This document shows positions 43,707-52,927 of a stretch of DNA of 64,000 nt, piece by piece. A program made the translations under genes and the position numbers. The notes under the pieces are model-generated. The model saw only the letters and a list, made by a program, of their open reading frames with translations, made no database searches and was not told the origin of the DNA. The DNA is taken from positions 434,001 to 498,000 of the forward strand of contig NZ_CP118976.1 of assembly GCF_029024945.1 (NCBI RefSeq), written 5' to 3'. Every line of letters begins with the position of its first letter. The stretch's first letter is position 1. This DNA comes from Staphylococcus succinus (lineage in GTDB: Bacteria; Bacillota; Bacilli; Staphylococcales; Staphylococcaceae).

Positions 43707-44984
43707 ATGGAACAAAAAAGATCAAATGTCAGATGGTATTTTGCGATTGCATTTTTTATTATTGGGGTTATTGCTTATATGGATCGTTCTAATATATCTA
43801 TTATTGCTGGACCAATGATGGAAGATTTACATTTAACTAAGACACAGTTCGGTTTGTTAGCATCATTTTTCTCATTAGGATATGCATTAATGCAAGTTCC
43901 TTCAGGATTTTTAGCAGAAAAATTTGGTTCTAAAAAAATGCTTACCATTGCACTTGTATGGTGGAGTGCATTTACGATTTTGACGGGCGTTGTGAAAAAC
44001 CATGGTCTGTTATATGCAGTACGTTTCCTATTTGGTATAGGGGAAGCACCAATGTATCCTTCGAATGCAGTATTCAATTCATTTTGGTTTGCAAAAGGGG
44101 AAAAGGGACGTGCATCTAGTGTTTTATTAGCAGGTTCCTATTTTGGACCGGTTATTGCACCGGTAGTTACAATCGCTATCGTGAATATGTTTGGTTGGCA
44201 AGCAGTGTTTTATATCTTTGGTGTCATTGGGTTATTGATTTCAGTATTATGGGTTATTATTTCTAAAGATTTACCAGAGCAACATAAAATGGTTAATGAA
44301 GCTGAAAGACAGTATATATTGGAAAATCGTGATGTTATTAAAACTGAAAAAGCAAATGCGCCTTGGAATTTATTTTTAAAAAGATTCAGTTTTTATGCAC
44401 TTGCAGCACAATATTTTGTAGTACAATTTGTTGTTTCATTATTTTTAATTTGGTTACCAACTTACCTAACAGAACAGTATCATGTTAAATTAAGTGATCC
44501 TGATATGGCTTGGGCAGCTGGAGCACCATGGATAGCGATGTTTATTTTGATTCTCCTTGGTGGAGCGATTTCAGACAAACTTTTACAAAGTGGAAAATCT
44601 CGCTTTGTTGCACGTGCTTCTATAGCAATTATTGGGTTTTTAGTCTTTTGTATTTCACTCTTTATGTCTATACAAACAGATAGTCTTGTAGTTAATGTTT
44701 TCTGGTTATCGCTATGTTTAGGTGGTATTGGAATTGCCACAGGAATGAGCTGGGCAGCAGCAACTGATTTAGGGCGTAATTTCTCTGGTTCAGTTTCAGG
44801 TTGGATGAACTTATGGGGAAATATTGGTGCGTTATTAAGTCCATTATTAGCAGGTATGATGGTAGATATCGTTGGCTGGACTGTCACATTAGAGCTTGTC
44901 ATTATCCCAGTTATATTTGCAATCATTATGTGGTTCTTTGTACAACCTGATAAACCGCTCTTAATTGAAAAAGAAGATCTATAA
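43707..44984 (+). CDS. MFS transporter, anion:cation symporter (hexuronate/galactonate type)
   Basis: This 425-residue, 12-helix major facilitator has the ACS signature IAYMDRSNISIIAGPMMEDLHLTKTQFGLLASFFSLGYALMQVPSGFLAEKFGSKKML and GIGEAPMYPSNAVFNSFWFAKGEKGRASSVL. Family members carry hexuronates, glucarate, galactonate and related acids with H+. The upstream cre supports a sugar-acid substrate. No catabolic enzymes are linked. It could serve the free glucuronate produced by the UidA locus 15 kb away, which is inference. GGAGAG lies before the ATG. Confidence 0.82.
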   Translation: MEQKRSNVRWYFAIAFFIIGVIAYMDRSNISIIAGPMMEDLHLTKTQFGLLASFFSLGYALMQVPSGFLAEKFGSKKMLTIALVWWSAFTILTGVVKNHGLLYAVRFLFGIGEAPMYPSNAVFNSFWFAKGEKGRASSVLLAGSYFGPVIAPVVTIAIVNMFGWQAVFYIFGVIGLLISVLWVIISKDLPEQHKMVNEAERQYILENRDVIKTEKANAPWNLFLKRFSFYALAAQYFVVQFVVSLFLIWLPTYLTEQYHVKLSDPDMAWAAGAPWIAMFILILLGGAISDKLLQSGKSRFVARASIAIIGFLVFCISLFMSIQTDSLVVNVFWLSLCLGGIGIATGMSWAAATDLGRNFSGSVSGWMNLWGNIGALLSPLLAGMMVDIVGWTVTLELVIIPVIFAIIMWFFVQPDKPLLIEKEDL

Positions 44985-45048
44985 AGTTTACATTATTTGT
45001 GTTTTGGTTATTATTAAGTATAATTGTTATACTTAGGAGGGAAAATAT

Positions 45049-45333
45049 ATGATTACAATTAATGCAATAATGAAAGTAGATCCATCAAAGCGTGAAGATT
45101 ATTTAGAATTAGTGAAACCTTTAGTTGAAGGTGCTAGTAAAGAAGAAGGTTCATTATTTTATAAACAATTTGAACAAACTGACGAACCAAATACATTTGC
45201 GTTTATCGAGCAATATAAAGATGAAGAAGCGGTAGAAGCTCACAATAATTCGGAGCATTTCCAACAATTTTTCAAAGAAGTAAGTCAATATCTTACTGAA
45301 AAGCCTGCTATAACTGTTTCTCAAAGCAAATAA
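45049..45333 (+). CDS. Antibiotic biosynthesis monooxygenase-fold protein (YgiN type)
   Basis: This 94-residue ABM-domain protein has the ferredoxin-like dimer pattern MITINAIMKVDPSKREDYLELVKPLVEGASKEEGSLFYKQFEQTDEPNTFAFIEQYKDEEAVEAHNNSEHFQQFFKEV, as in YgiN-like quinol monooxygenases and small stress proteins. It lacks the heme-binding features of IsdG/IsdI. The start follows GGAGGG. It lies 64 bases after the MFS gene with no hairpin between, so cotranscription is possible. Confidence 0.8.
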   Translation: MITINAIMKVDPSKREDYLELVKPLVEGASKEEGSLFYKQFEQTDEPNTFAFIEQYKDEEAVEAHNNSEHFQQFFKEVSQYLTEKPAITVSQSK

Positions 45334-45355
45334 AATTTGTGGAATAATATGAGAT

Positions 45356-45402
45356 AAAACCTAAGCTTACCTAATAGGGTATAAGTTTAGGTTTTATTTT
45401 TT
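45356..45402 (+). terminator. Terminator after the monooxygenase-fold gene
   Basis: AAAACCTAAGCTTA pairs with TATAAGTTTAGGTTTT (one mismatch) and is followed by ATTTTTT. Confidence 0.85.
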
Positions 45403-45513
45403 AGAAAGTGAGAAATAATAATAACTATAACAGCGTATAAATTTAAACGTCTATAGTCATATTAATCGATTAATATAAAGCGGAATTTGTTTTGATAAGG
45501 GGGAGAAATAATC

Positions 45514-46212
45514 ATGTTATATCAACACGGTACACTAGGCTTATTAATGGCTGGTTTATTAGATGGTACTGCATCAATCAATGAAGTATTAGAACATGGC
45601 AATCTAGGTATTGGGACGTTAACAGGTTCAGATGGGGAAGTCATTATATTAGATGGCGTGGCTTATCATGCCAATGAATTTGGTGATTTTAAACAATTAG
45701 ATGGTCATGAGATGACGCCTTATGCTACAGTGACACCATTTCAACCTAATAATCATTTTGAAATACGTAATATTACAGATTCAGAAGCTGTTTTGAATGA
45801 AGTTCAGTGTAAAGCTGGAAGTAACAGTGTATTTATAGCGATTAAAATTACAGGTGAATTTGAGTTTATGCACGTTAGAATGATGCCAAAACAAGAAAAA
45901 CCTTATACAAAACTTATAGAGTCAGCTAAAAGACAACCAGAATTTCAATATGAACACGTAAGGGGCAGCATTGTAGGGTTTTATACACCACAACTGTTCC
46001 ATGGCATAGCTGCAAGTGGATTTCATTTACATTTTATTGATGAAGCTAGAACGTTAGGTGGTCATGTATTAAACTTTGAAGTTAACAAAGGATTAGTAGA
46101 ATTAAGTAATATTGAGACATTAGAGCAACATTTTCCTACTAATGACAAAACTTTTTTAGAATCAGACATTGATTATTCGACTGTGAATGAAGATATAAAA
46201 GAAACAGAATAA
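45514..46212 (+). CDS. budA: Alpha-acetolactate decarboxylase
   Basis: BudA (AlsD) decarboxylates alpha-acetolactate to acetoin in pH-neutral overflow metabolism. The 232-residue protein shows the family N-terminus YQHGTLGLLMAGLLDGTASINEVLEHGNLGIGTL and the zinc-ligand region LFHGIAASGFHLHFIDEARTLGGHVLNFE with three His and the conserved Arg. GGGGGAG precedes the ATG. The acetolactate synthase partner gene is not adjacent, so budA stands as a separate unit. Confidence 0.95.
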   Translation: MLYQHGTLGLLMAGLLDGTASINEVLEHGNLGIGTLTGSDGEVIILDGVAYHANEFGDFKQLDGHEMTPYATVTPFQPNNHFEIRNITDSEAVLNEVQCKAGSNSVFIAIKITGEFEFMHVRMMPKQEKPYTKLIESAKRQPEFQYEHVRGSIVGFYTPQLFHGIAASGFHLHFIDEARTLGGHVLNFEVNKGLVELSNIETLEQHFPTNDKTFLESDIDYSTVNEDIKETE

Positions 46213-46233
46213 CTATTTGGATAAAGCACTGGT

Positions 46234-46302
46234 ATGACAGAAAACATATTATTATATGAGAATGACAATTATAAAATTTATATAAAGCCTGTAGATGATT
46301 AA
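46234..46302 (+). pseudogene. Possible remnant of a small gene
   Basis: A short frame from an ATG encodes 22 residues of protein-like composition (MTENILLYENDNYKIYIKPV, then Asp-Asp) and then meets TAA. The same frame stays open for another 24 codons to a TAG at 46375. There is no ribosome binding site. It may be a decayed small gene or chance. Confidence 0.2.
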
Positions 46303-46426
46303 AAAATTAGTGTTAAAATAGTAGAGTATTGTTTGGATTTTGAACATGTGCATCATTTTAATATTGTAATGTATTAGATAATAAATGATATAGCACTTCA
46401 GTAATTAAATGACATATGTTTATGCC

Positions 46427-46457
46427 AAAATACGTTATTGCTAAATAACGTATTTTT
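46427..46457 (+). terminator. Terminator hairpin before the FUSC gene
   Basis: AAAATACGTTATT and AATAACGTATTTT form a 13-base-pair stem with a 4-base loop, ending in Ts. It may end the budA transcript, 215 bases from the stop codon. No other feature is clear in 46303-46534. Confidence 0.8.
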
Positions 46458-46534
46458 GTATGCAATTTTTTCTATAGTATATTTAAAAACATAGAAAGTA
46501 AAAGATAAATTAATAAAGGAGATGCTTTCCAACT

Positions 46535-48427
46535 TTGATTAAATATTTAAAATCACTGATACGTTTTAATACAATGAAAATTGACGTCGCTAAAGGTTTC
46601 AGGCAAGGTATATTAATGCTTATTCCACTCATAATTGGTTACTTAACCAATCATTTTTCTACAGGGTTATTAATTGCCACTGGTACGTTAGCGCATATAT
46701 ATGTATTTGGTGGACCAGCGCAATCTAAACTTCGTGTTGTTTTCTTTTCAACGGTAGGATTATCGATAGCGATGATGTTAGGATCGCTCACTGTAAATCA
46801 ACCTATATTATTTGGTATCTTATTACTGGTTATTACAATTATTCCGCATTACATATTCAGTTCTCTAAATATTGTAGGGCCTTCATCAATCTTTTTTATC
46901 GTGGCATTTAGTTTGCCTACAAATTTACCTTTCGCTCCAGAGGATGCTTTGTATAGAGGGATGGCCATGTTTGCAGGAGGATTACTAGCCACATTAATGG
47001 TTATTATTGTTATACTATTTTCTAAAGAATCTGCAGAAATGAAAGCTGTTAAAAGTGATTATAATATCATTAAACAGTTGATATATAATTTTGACGATCC
47101 TAAAGCATTTGCAAAAGCTTCACAGTTTGCAGTGAGTGCATTTAGAAACTCTGATAATCAATTAATCACTTCTAGCACGTTTAAATCGAAAGCTTCTCCT
47201 GAATTTCAACGCTTATTGCTATTACATAATACAGCTCAGGGTATTCATTCAGAATTATTAGAGTTGAATGAGAAACAAATACGCCCTTTACCGAAAGAAA
47301 TTAAACAGATGGCAGATTTTGTCATTAAAATGGTGTTTTCAGAAGGTAATATTAAGACACAATGGACTCAAAAAGTAGAAATAGATTCCCAGTATCAAAA
47401 TTTAGTTGATAATATATTTAAAGTTGATGCTATTATAAATGCTGATAATGAACGTGTAGAACATGAGGTGAATGTCCGCATGCCAGTATATGGACACCGC
47501 ATGTTATCTAATCTAACTTTGGATTCCTTTGTCTTTAGAAATATTTTGAAGTATGCAATTATTATGGGAATTTCAATTTTTATTGCATTAATGTTTGATT
47601 TTGATAAAGCATATTGGATTCCTTTGAGTACACATACGGTGTTGGTAGGTGCCACTACTTTACATAGCTTTGAACGAGCAGGGGCAAGATGTATAGGAAC
47701 AATCATTGGTGTGCTCGTGCTGTCATTAATATTGTTAACAACGCCTCCAATACTGGTTGCTATTATTTTGTTAGCTGCGTCAGCGGCAATAACAGAGATG
47801 TTTGTAGGTGCTAATTATTCTTTTGCGGTTATTTTTATCACAATCCAAGTTATTTTGTTAAATGGCTTAGCGTCTAATCATTTATCTATTGTCATCGCCT
47901 TACCACGAATTACTGATGTGATAGTAGGCATTGTGATTGCAGTGGTTTGTTTACTCTTTATTGGACGAAAAACAGCGTCATCAATGTTACCGGGGTCGCT
48001 TGCAGATGTTGCTAGAAATGAAGCAGTGTTGTTCCATTATCTATTCTCAAGTAATAAATACTCATCTATAAAACAAGATAAACGCGAATTATTAAACCTC
48101 AGTGTTAAACTCAATAATATGATACAAATATATAATAATGCGAACGGCGAACTTTTTAGTAATAAAAGTGAGATTCAATATTATTATCCAAGTATTTACG
48201 CATTAGAAGAGTTAAGCTTTATGTTCAATAGGGCATTGAATAACGAACAAAGATATCATATTAACGACGAAAAAATGGGACAATATTTACTTGTTTTTGA
48301 AAATATAGCGAAACATTTTGAAAGAGGTACAAATATCCAAATTCAAAATCTACCAGAATTACCACAATATATTAATATACGGACATCATTAACGAATATT
48401 CAAAGTAATTGTATGAATGCTAGATAA
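46535..48427 (+). CDS. FUSC-family inner membrane protein (aromatic acid exporter-like)
   Basis: The 630-residue protein is built as two membrane halves: helices at about 20-165, a cytosolic domain to about 340, and a second set of helices at about 343-480 with DKAYWIPLSTHTVLVGATTLHSFERAGARCIGTIIGVLV, the fusaric-acid-resistance (FUSC/YccS) signature. A cytosolic tail follows. Members export aromatic acids or other toxic compounds; no substrate is inferable. It starts with TTG, 13 bases after AAAGGAG; the ATG at 46574 is an alternative. Confidence 0.8.
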   Translation: MIKYLKSLIRFNTMKIDVAKGFRQGILMLIPLIIGYLTNHFSTGLLIATGTLAHIYVFGGPAQSKLRVVFFSTVGLSIAMMLGSLTVNQPILFGILLLVITIIPHYIFSSLNIVGPSSIFFIVAFSLPTNLPFAPEDALYRGMAMFAGGLLATLMVIIVILFSKESAEMKAVKSDYNIIKQLIYNFDDPKAFAKASQFAVSAFRNSDNQLITSSTFKSKASPEFQRLLLLHNTAQGIHSELLELNEKQIRPLPKEIKQMADFVIKMVFSEGNIKTQWTQKVEIDSQYQNLVDNIFKVDAIINADNERVEHEVNVRMPVYGHRMLSNLTLDSFVFRNILKYAIIMGISIFIALMFDFDKAYWIPLSTHTVLVGATTLHSFERAGARCIGTIIGVLVLSLILLTTPPILVAIILLAASAAITEMFVGANYSFAVIFITIQVILLNGLASNHLSIVIALPRITDVIVGIVIAVVCLLFIGRKTASSMLPGSLADVARNEAVLFHYLFSSNKYSSIKQDKRELLNLSVKLNNMIQIYNNANGELFSNKSEIQYYYPSIYALEELSFMFNRALNNEQRYHINDEKMGQYLLVFENIAKHFERGTNIQIQNLPELPQYINIRTSLTNIQSNCMNAR

Positions 48428-48455
48428 AATGCTTCGTTATCACAGTTTTAACAGG

Positions 48456-48499
48456 ATAAGTCAATTCACGATTATTGCTTCGTGGTTTGGCTTATTTTT
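48456..48499 (+). terminator. Terminator after the FUSC gene
   Basis: ATAAGTCAATTCACG and CGTGGTTTGGCTTAT form a stem with G-T pairs and one mismatch, followed by TTTTT. Confidence 0.7.
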
Positions 48500-48723
48500 G
48501 TTGTGATAAAAATGATTTTATATAAATTGCTGAGTACACGCGCAGTCTACGGTTTGTGTAACGGAAGTATGAGTGATGGCTATTAAAAATAATTATTTAA
48601 ACAGAAATATAGCTATGAAATATTAAAAAAATATAGATATATGCAATTTTACTCACTGTTTATTTTAATTTATAAGAGGTAAACACTATATAAAGAAAAT
48701 AAAAGTATAGGAGGTTTTTTGTG

Positions 48724-49137
48724 ATGCCTTGGACTATGGATGACTTTCCACAAAGTTGGAAAAATATGGATAAGTTGGAGCGCAAAAAAGCGATTGATAT
48801 TGGTAATGCAATGCTAAAAGATGGTTATAAAGAAGAGAATGCTATTCCTATCGCTACTAAACAAGCTGAATCTTGGTATAAAGATGCTTCTGAAAAAGAT
48901 TTAGAGCAATTAAAAAATAAAAAAATAACTAAGCATGACGCGGATGATTCGTCTAATCCACAATTGAATGAAAAAGATGTACATGTTTATTTTGAAGACG
49001 ACGTATGGAAAATTAAATCTGATAGTGCTAAGCAAGCATCTGATAGTTTTGAGAGGAAGGCAGATGCGATGAAACGTGCCAGAAATATTGCCGATAATAG
49101 AAATACAGAAATTATTGAGCATAAAAAAGACGAATAA
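48724..49137 (+). CDS. DUF2188-domain protein
   Basis: The 137-residue hydrophilic protein has an N-terminal helical part (MPWTMDDFPQSWKNMDKLERKKAIDIGNAMLKDGYKEENAIPIATKQAESWYKDAS) and a C-terminal DUF2188-like domain (about 80-135, VYFEDDVWKIKSDSAKQASDSFERKADAMKRARNIADNRNTEIIEHKKDE). Related small proteins are general-stress proteins in Bacillus, but function is unknown. AGGAGG lies 9 bases before the ATG at 48724; the overlapping GTG at 48721 is possible. It is monocistronic. Confidence 0.75.
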   Translation: MPWTMDDFPQSWKNMDKLERKKAIDIGNAMLKDGYKEENAIPIATKQAESWYKDASEKDLEQLKNKKITKHDADDSSNPQLNEKDVHVYFEDDVWKIKSDSAKQASDSFERKADAMKRARNIADNRNTEIIEHKKDE

Positions 49138-49332
49138 ATCATTATATTTTTATCTTAAATTGATAGGTGGATGCTTTTGTCATAAATTATGAAAACATAT
49201 GCGATATTTAATGTTAATATTACGTGAAACGTTTTATAAACAGTGACGATGGACGTTTTCTTATGATTTGAAATATAAAATTACATTAGATAAAATGTTT
49301 TTCAATGAGTAAACACTTTGGAGGTCCAACAT

Positions 49333-50028
49333 ATGTACGTAGAGAGAAAGCCTTCATTAAACATAGAAGATTTGAAGGCGGAACTAAAAGAAAGTATAGG
49401 CCAATTTAGTAGTGATGAATCAGCATTCGATATGTTGATTGGATTTGTTGCACTTGAGCAATTATATTCTTCAGCACTAAAAGAAATAAGTACTAAATTA
49501 GATATATTAGATGATAATTTCCAACAAATGTACAAACATAATCCAATTCACCATATGGAACGTCGTGTTAAAACAATGAGAAGTTTAATTAATAAGTTAA
49601 ATCGTAAAGGTTATGATATTAGTACTGATGCAGCTAAAGCGCATATCTTAGATATTGCAGGTATCAGAGTAGTTTGCAATTATATCGATGATATATACGT
49701 GATTGAATCATTATTACTTAAACAAGAGAATGTAAAATTACTGAAACGTAAAGATTATATTGAAAATCCTAAAGATAATGGTTATCGAAGTCTGCATATT
49801 GTTGTTTCTGTCCATGTATTTTTAGCAAATTCAGTTGAAACAGTGCCGGTAGAAATTCAAATTAGAACTATAGGCATGGATATGTGGGCAAGTTTAGAAC
49901 ATAAAATACGGTACAAAAATAATGCTGACACTGAATGTTATAGATCAGCATTAAAAACATGTGCGGGAGAAATTTCTACTGTTGAAAGTAAAATGCAGAA
50001 TATACGCTCAGAAGTGTTCGATAATTAA
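49333..50028 (+). CDS. relP: Small alarmone synthetase RelP
   Basis: The 231-residue single-domain (p)ppGpp synthetase contains the RelA_SpoT fold: HHMERRVKTMRSLINKLNRKGYDIS, ILDIAGIRVVCNYIDDIYVIESLL, NPKDNGYRSLHIVVSV and VEIQIRTIGMDMWASLEHKIRYKNN, with no hydrolase, TGS or ACT domain. The N-terminus MYVERKPSLNIEDLK matches staphylococcal RelP rather than RelQ. RelP makes ppGpp or pppGpp under cell-wall stress and is VraRS-regulated in S. aureus. GGAGGTC lies before the ATG at 49333. A very stable terminator follows. Confidence 0.9.
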   Translation: MYVERKPSLNIEDLKAELKESIGQFSSDESAFDMLIGFVALEQLYSSALKEISTKLDILDDNFQQMYKHNPIHHMERRVKTMRSLINKLNRKGYDISTDAAKAHILDIAGIRVVCNYIDDIYVIESLLLKQENVKLLKRKDYIENPKDNGYRSLHIVVSVHVFLANSVETVPVEIQIRTIGMDMWASLEHKIRYKNNADTECYRSALKTCAGEISTVESKMQNIRSEVFDN

Positions 50029-50038
50029 ATAAACAAAG

Positions 50039-50111
50039 TTGAAACGCATTGTGACTTGAATTAACGAGTATTGAAAATTCGTTATGAGTGACAATGTGTT
50101 TCAATTTTTTT
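50039..50111 (+). terminator. Long terminator after relP
   Basis: TTGAAACGCATTGT pairs with ACAATGTGTTTCAA (one G-T pair), continued by ACT/AGT and ACGA/TCGT, and ends in a run of Ts. Confidence 0.9.
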
Positions 50112-50424
50112 GTAGGCTTTTGTTTTTTAGCAAATACTTAATTGTGATGCAATGTAACTGTGATAAAAGGACCATCAAATGTTCAAACGTACAAGACAAG
50201 TAGTGTTTATGCGATGATAAGAGTATGGGAATTTCAAAAATATTTTAATATATCAGACGTACGTATGCTGTTTAAAAGATACTAATTGACTATCATCTTG
50301 TAAGTAATTGATATAAAAGTACATAAATGAAAAGCATGATTTATAAAAATTTTTTACTGCCGGCAAATTTGGTTCAATACTGAATGTGTCGGTATTTTTA
50401 TAAAAAAGAATAATGAAATTATTG

Positions 50425-50440
50425 TTGCAAGCGCTTGCAA
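50425..50440. promoter_or_regulatory. Palindromic cre site before gntR
   Basis: TTGCAAGCGCTTGCAA is a perfect 16-base palindrome fitting WTGNAARCGNWWNCAW. It lies 22 bases before the GntR operator and should give CcpA repression of gluconate use. Confidence 0.83.
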
Positions 50441-50461
50441 TTATAGAAGTTGTGTATTACC

Positions 50462-50479
50462 ATACTTGTATACAAGTAT
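50462..50479. promoter_or_regulatory. GntR operator
   Basis: ATACTTGTATACAAGTAT is a perfect 18-base palindrome 28 bases before gntR. It is identical to the gnt operator known from Bacillus. GntR bound here would repress the operon until gluconate is present. Confidence 0.93.
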
Positions 50480-50507
50480 ATTGCAATAATGAATAGGAGA
50501 TGTCATA

Positions 50508-51188
50508 GTGAAGTATGAATATCCCGAACAATGGTTAGATGGCGTATCTAAGGGTGAAATGATAGCAGCTGAGATTCGATTAAGAATCGTTGATGGTTCT
50601 ATTAAACCAGATACATTATTGACAGAAAATCAAATTGCTAAAGAATTTAATGTGAGTCGTTCTCCTGTTAGAGATGCTTTTAAATTATTAAAACAAGACC
50701 AGTTAATTCATTTAGAACGTATGGGTGCAGAAGTATTACCGTTTGATGATAATGAAAAAAAAGAACTTTATGATTTAAGAATTATGTTAGAGTCTTTTGC
50801 TTTTAGTAGAATTAAGGCGAAAAATCATGACCAGATTGTAAAGGAGTTACGCAAACAACTAGAAATGATGAAAGTTGCCGTTCAATTCCAAGATGCAGAA
50901 GCTTTCACTGAACATGATATGAAATTTCATGAGGTGACTATACTGGCTTCTAAACACCAATATTTAAAGACGTATTGGAATAATTTAAAGCCTGTAATGG
51001 AAGCGCTTATTCTACTTTCGATGCGTAAGCGTATGAATGAAAATCCTGAAGATTTTGAGCGTATTCATCACAATCACGAGGTATTTATAGAAGCCATAGC
51101 TAGACAAGACGCTGAAAAACTCAGAGAGGCATTCCATTTGAACTTCGATGATGTCGGCGAAGATATTGATAGTTTCTGGTTAAATTAG
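50508..51188 (+). CDS. gntR: Gluconate operon repressor GntR
   Basis: This 226-residue FadR-subfamily GntR regulator has the winged helix (about 20-75, GEMIAAEIRLRIVDGSIKPDTLLTENQIAKEFNVSRSPVRDAFKLLKQDQLIHLER) and an all-helical FCD effector domain (about 85-220) with metal/acid-binding residues in EHDMKFHEVTI and HHNHEVFIEAI. It is autoregulated from the operator just upstream. The start is GTG after GGAGATG. gntK follows after 35 bases. Confidence 0.94.
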   Translation: MKYEYPEQWLDGVSKGEMIAAEIRLRIVDGSIKPDTLLTENQIAKEFNVSRSPVRDAFKLLKQDQLIHLERMGAEVLPFDDNEKKELYDLRIMLESFAFSRIKAKNHDQIVKELRKQLEMMKVAVQFQDAEAFTEHDMKFHEVTILASKHQYLKTYWNNLKPVMEALILLSMRKRMNENPEDFERIHHNHEVFIEAIARQDAEKLREAFHLNFDDVGEDIDSFWLN

Positions 51189-51223
51189 CATTTTAAACTG
51201 GAAAAGTATTAGGAGGAAGAATC

Positions 51224-52771
51224 ATGAAATACATGATAGGTGTAGATATAGGAACAACAAGTACCAAGTCCGTACTGTATGATGAAAAAGGACAATTTAT
51301 AATGAAACACAATATTGGTTATCCATTGCATACACCTAACGTGGAAGTCTCAGAAGAGAATCCAGATGAATTATTTGATGCAGTATTGATGACAATTAAA
51401 TATGTTATGAGAGAAGCGAATATTGCTAAAGAAGACCTTAAATTAATTTCCTTTAGTGCTCAAATGCACAGTTTGATAGCAATGGATGCAAGCAATCAAC
51501 GACTTACTGAGAATTTAACTTGGGCGGATAATCGTGCAAGTCAATATGCAGATAAAATTAAAAATGAGCATGACGGTATTGAAATATACAAGAGAACGGG
51601 AACACCTATTCATCCAATGTCCCCATTGTCTAAAATATTTTGGATGAAACATGAACAACAAGAAATATATAATCAGACAGCAACGTTTGCTGATATAAAA
51701 ACGTATATTTTTTATCAACTGTTTGAGAAATTTGTTATAGATCAATCTATGGCATCAGCGACAGGTATGTTTAACCTCGAATCACTTTCTTGGGATAAAG
51801 AGGCGTTAGCATTACTAGGTATTAATGAGTCACAACTCCCTGAGGTCGTTCCTACTACCCATATTTTAAAAGGCATGAAACGACGCTATGCAACATTAAT
51901 GGGCATAGATGAGAACACACCAATAGTCGTTGGTGCAAGTGATGGTGTGCTTTCTAATCTAGGTGTAAATGCATTTAAAAAAGGAGAAGTTGCTGTAACT
52001 ATTGGTACTTCGGGCGCAATTAGAACAGTGATTGATAAACCGCGTACAGATTATAAAGGACGTATTTTCTGTTATGTATTAACAGAGGATCATTATGTTA
52101 TTGGAGGACCAGTAAACAATGGTGGCGTGGTATTAAGATGGCTACGTGATGAATTATTAGCAAGTGAAGTTGAAACAGCTAAACGTCTTGGTGTAGATCC
52201 ATATGATGTGTTAACTAGAATTGCAAATAATGTGAAACCTGGTGCTGAAGGATTGATATTCCATCCATATCTTGCTGGTGAGCGTGCCCCACTATGGAAT
52301 GCAGATGCACGGGGATCATTCTTTGGTTTAACATTAACTCATAAAAAAGAGCATATGATTCGAGCAGCTTTAGAAGGTGTGCTTTATAATCTTTATACGG
52401 TTTATTTAGCACTTGTTGAGGTAATGAACGAAACACCATCCACGATTAAGGCGACAGGTGGTTTTGCTAAAAGTGAAGTATGGCGTCAAATGATGGCAGA
52501 TATTTTCGATACAAACTTAATTGTACCTGAAAGTTATGAGAGCTCATGTTTGGGTGCTTGTGTATTAGGAATGAAAGCACTTGGTGAAATCGAAGACTTC
52601 TCAATCATTGAAGATATGGTTGGTACAACAAATGAACACAAACCGAATCAAGATAATGTTCAAATGTATCAACAATTGATTTCAATCTTCATTAATTTAA
52701 GTCGTTCATTGGAAGAGCGTTATACAGAAATAGCGGCTTTCCAACGAGAACACATGAGTAATACAAAATAG
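51224..52771 (+). CDS. gntK: Gluconokinase GntK (FGGY family)
   Basis: GntK phosphorylates gluconate to 6-phosphogluconate, feeding the pentose phosphate pathway. The 515-residue FGGY kinase starts MKYMIGVDIGTTSTKSVLYDEKGQ (ATP phosphate loop), has FSAQMHSLIAMDASNQ, LTWADNRAS, ASDGVLSNLGV and VTIGTSGAIRTV, and the C-terminal ATGGFAKSEVWRQMMADIFD. AGGAGG precedes the ATG. It is the second gene of gntRKP. Confidence 0.95.
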   Translation: MKYMIGVDIGTTSTKSVLYDEKGQFIMKHNIGYPLHTPNVEVSEENPDELFDAVLMTIKYVMREANIAKEDLKLISFSAQMHSLIAMDASNQRLTENLTWADNRASQYADKIKNEHDGIEIYKRTGTPIHPMSPLSKIFWMKHEQQEIYNQTATFADIKTYIFYQLFEKFVIDQSMASATGMFNLESLSWDKEALALLGINESQLPEVVPTTHILKGMKRRYATLMGIDENTPIVVGASDGVLSNLGVNAFKKGEVAVTIGTSGAIRTVIDKPRTDYKGRIFCYVLTEDHYVIGGPVNNGGVVLRWLRDELLASEVETAKRLGVDPYDVLTRIANNVKPGAEGLIFHPYLAGERAPLWNADARGSFFGLTLTHKKEHMIRAALEGVLYNLYTVYLALVEVMNETPSTIKATGGFAKSEVWRQMMADIFDTNLIVPESYESSCLGACVLGMKALGEIEDFSIIEDMVGTTNEHKPNQDNVQMYQQLISIFINLSRSLEERYTEIAAFQREHMSNTK

Positions 52772-52913
52772 TAAGCTAATTCAATGTAGGTGTGGGATTA
52801 AATCTAAAAGACATGCAACGTGGTATAAGGGAACGTTAATACATGTTACTGTCTTTGGAACCTACTATATGCTTTTAGTTGTAATTAACATATGAAAATT
52901 TTTTAGTCATTAA

Positions 52914-52927
52914 AGAAAGCGTTATCA
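52914..52927. promoter_or_regulatory. Possible cre between gntK and gntP
   Basis: AGAAAGCGTTATCA matches the cre consensus except for the first T. It lies in the unusually wide 218-base gap before gntP, so it may mark an internal promoter or a roadblock-type site. Confidence 0.45.

Larger units (their letters stand above)
50112..50507. other. Regulatory region before gntR
   Basis: This gene-free 396-base stretch has no supported ORF. Its last 90 bases hold a palindromic cre (50425-50440) and a perfect GntR operator (50462-50479). The part before 50400 shows nothing I can name beyond a weak hairpin ending in GGTATTTTTA near 50400. Confidence 0.6.

Noticed and set aside
44480..44926. 148-codon minus-strand ORF inside the MFS gene
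   Set aside because: It is antisense to conserved transmembrane helices and has no start signal.
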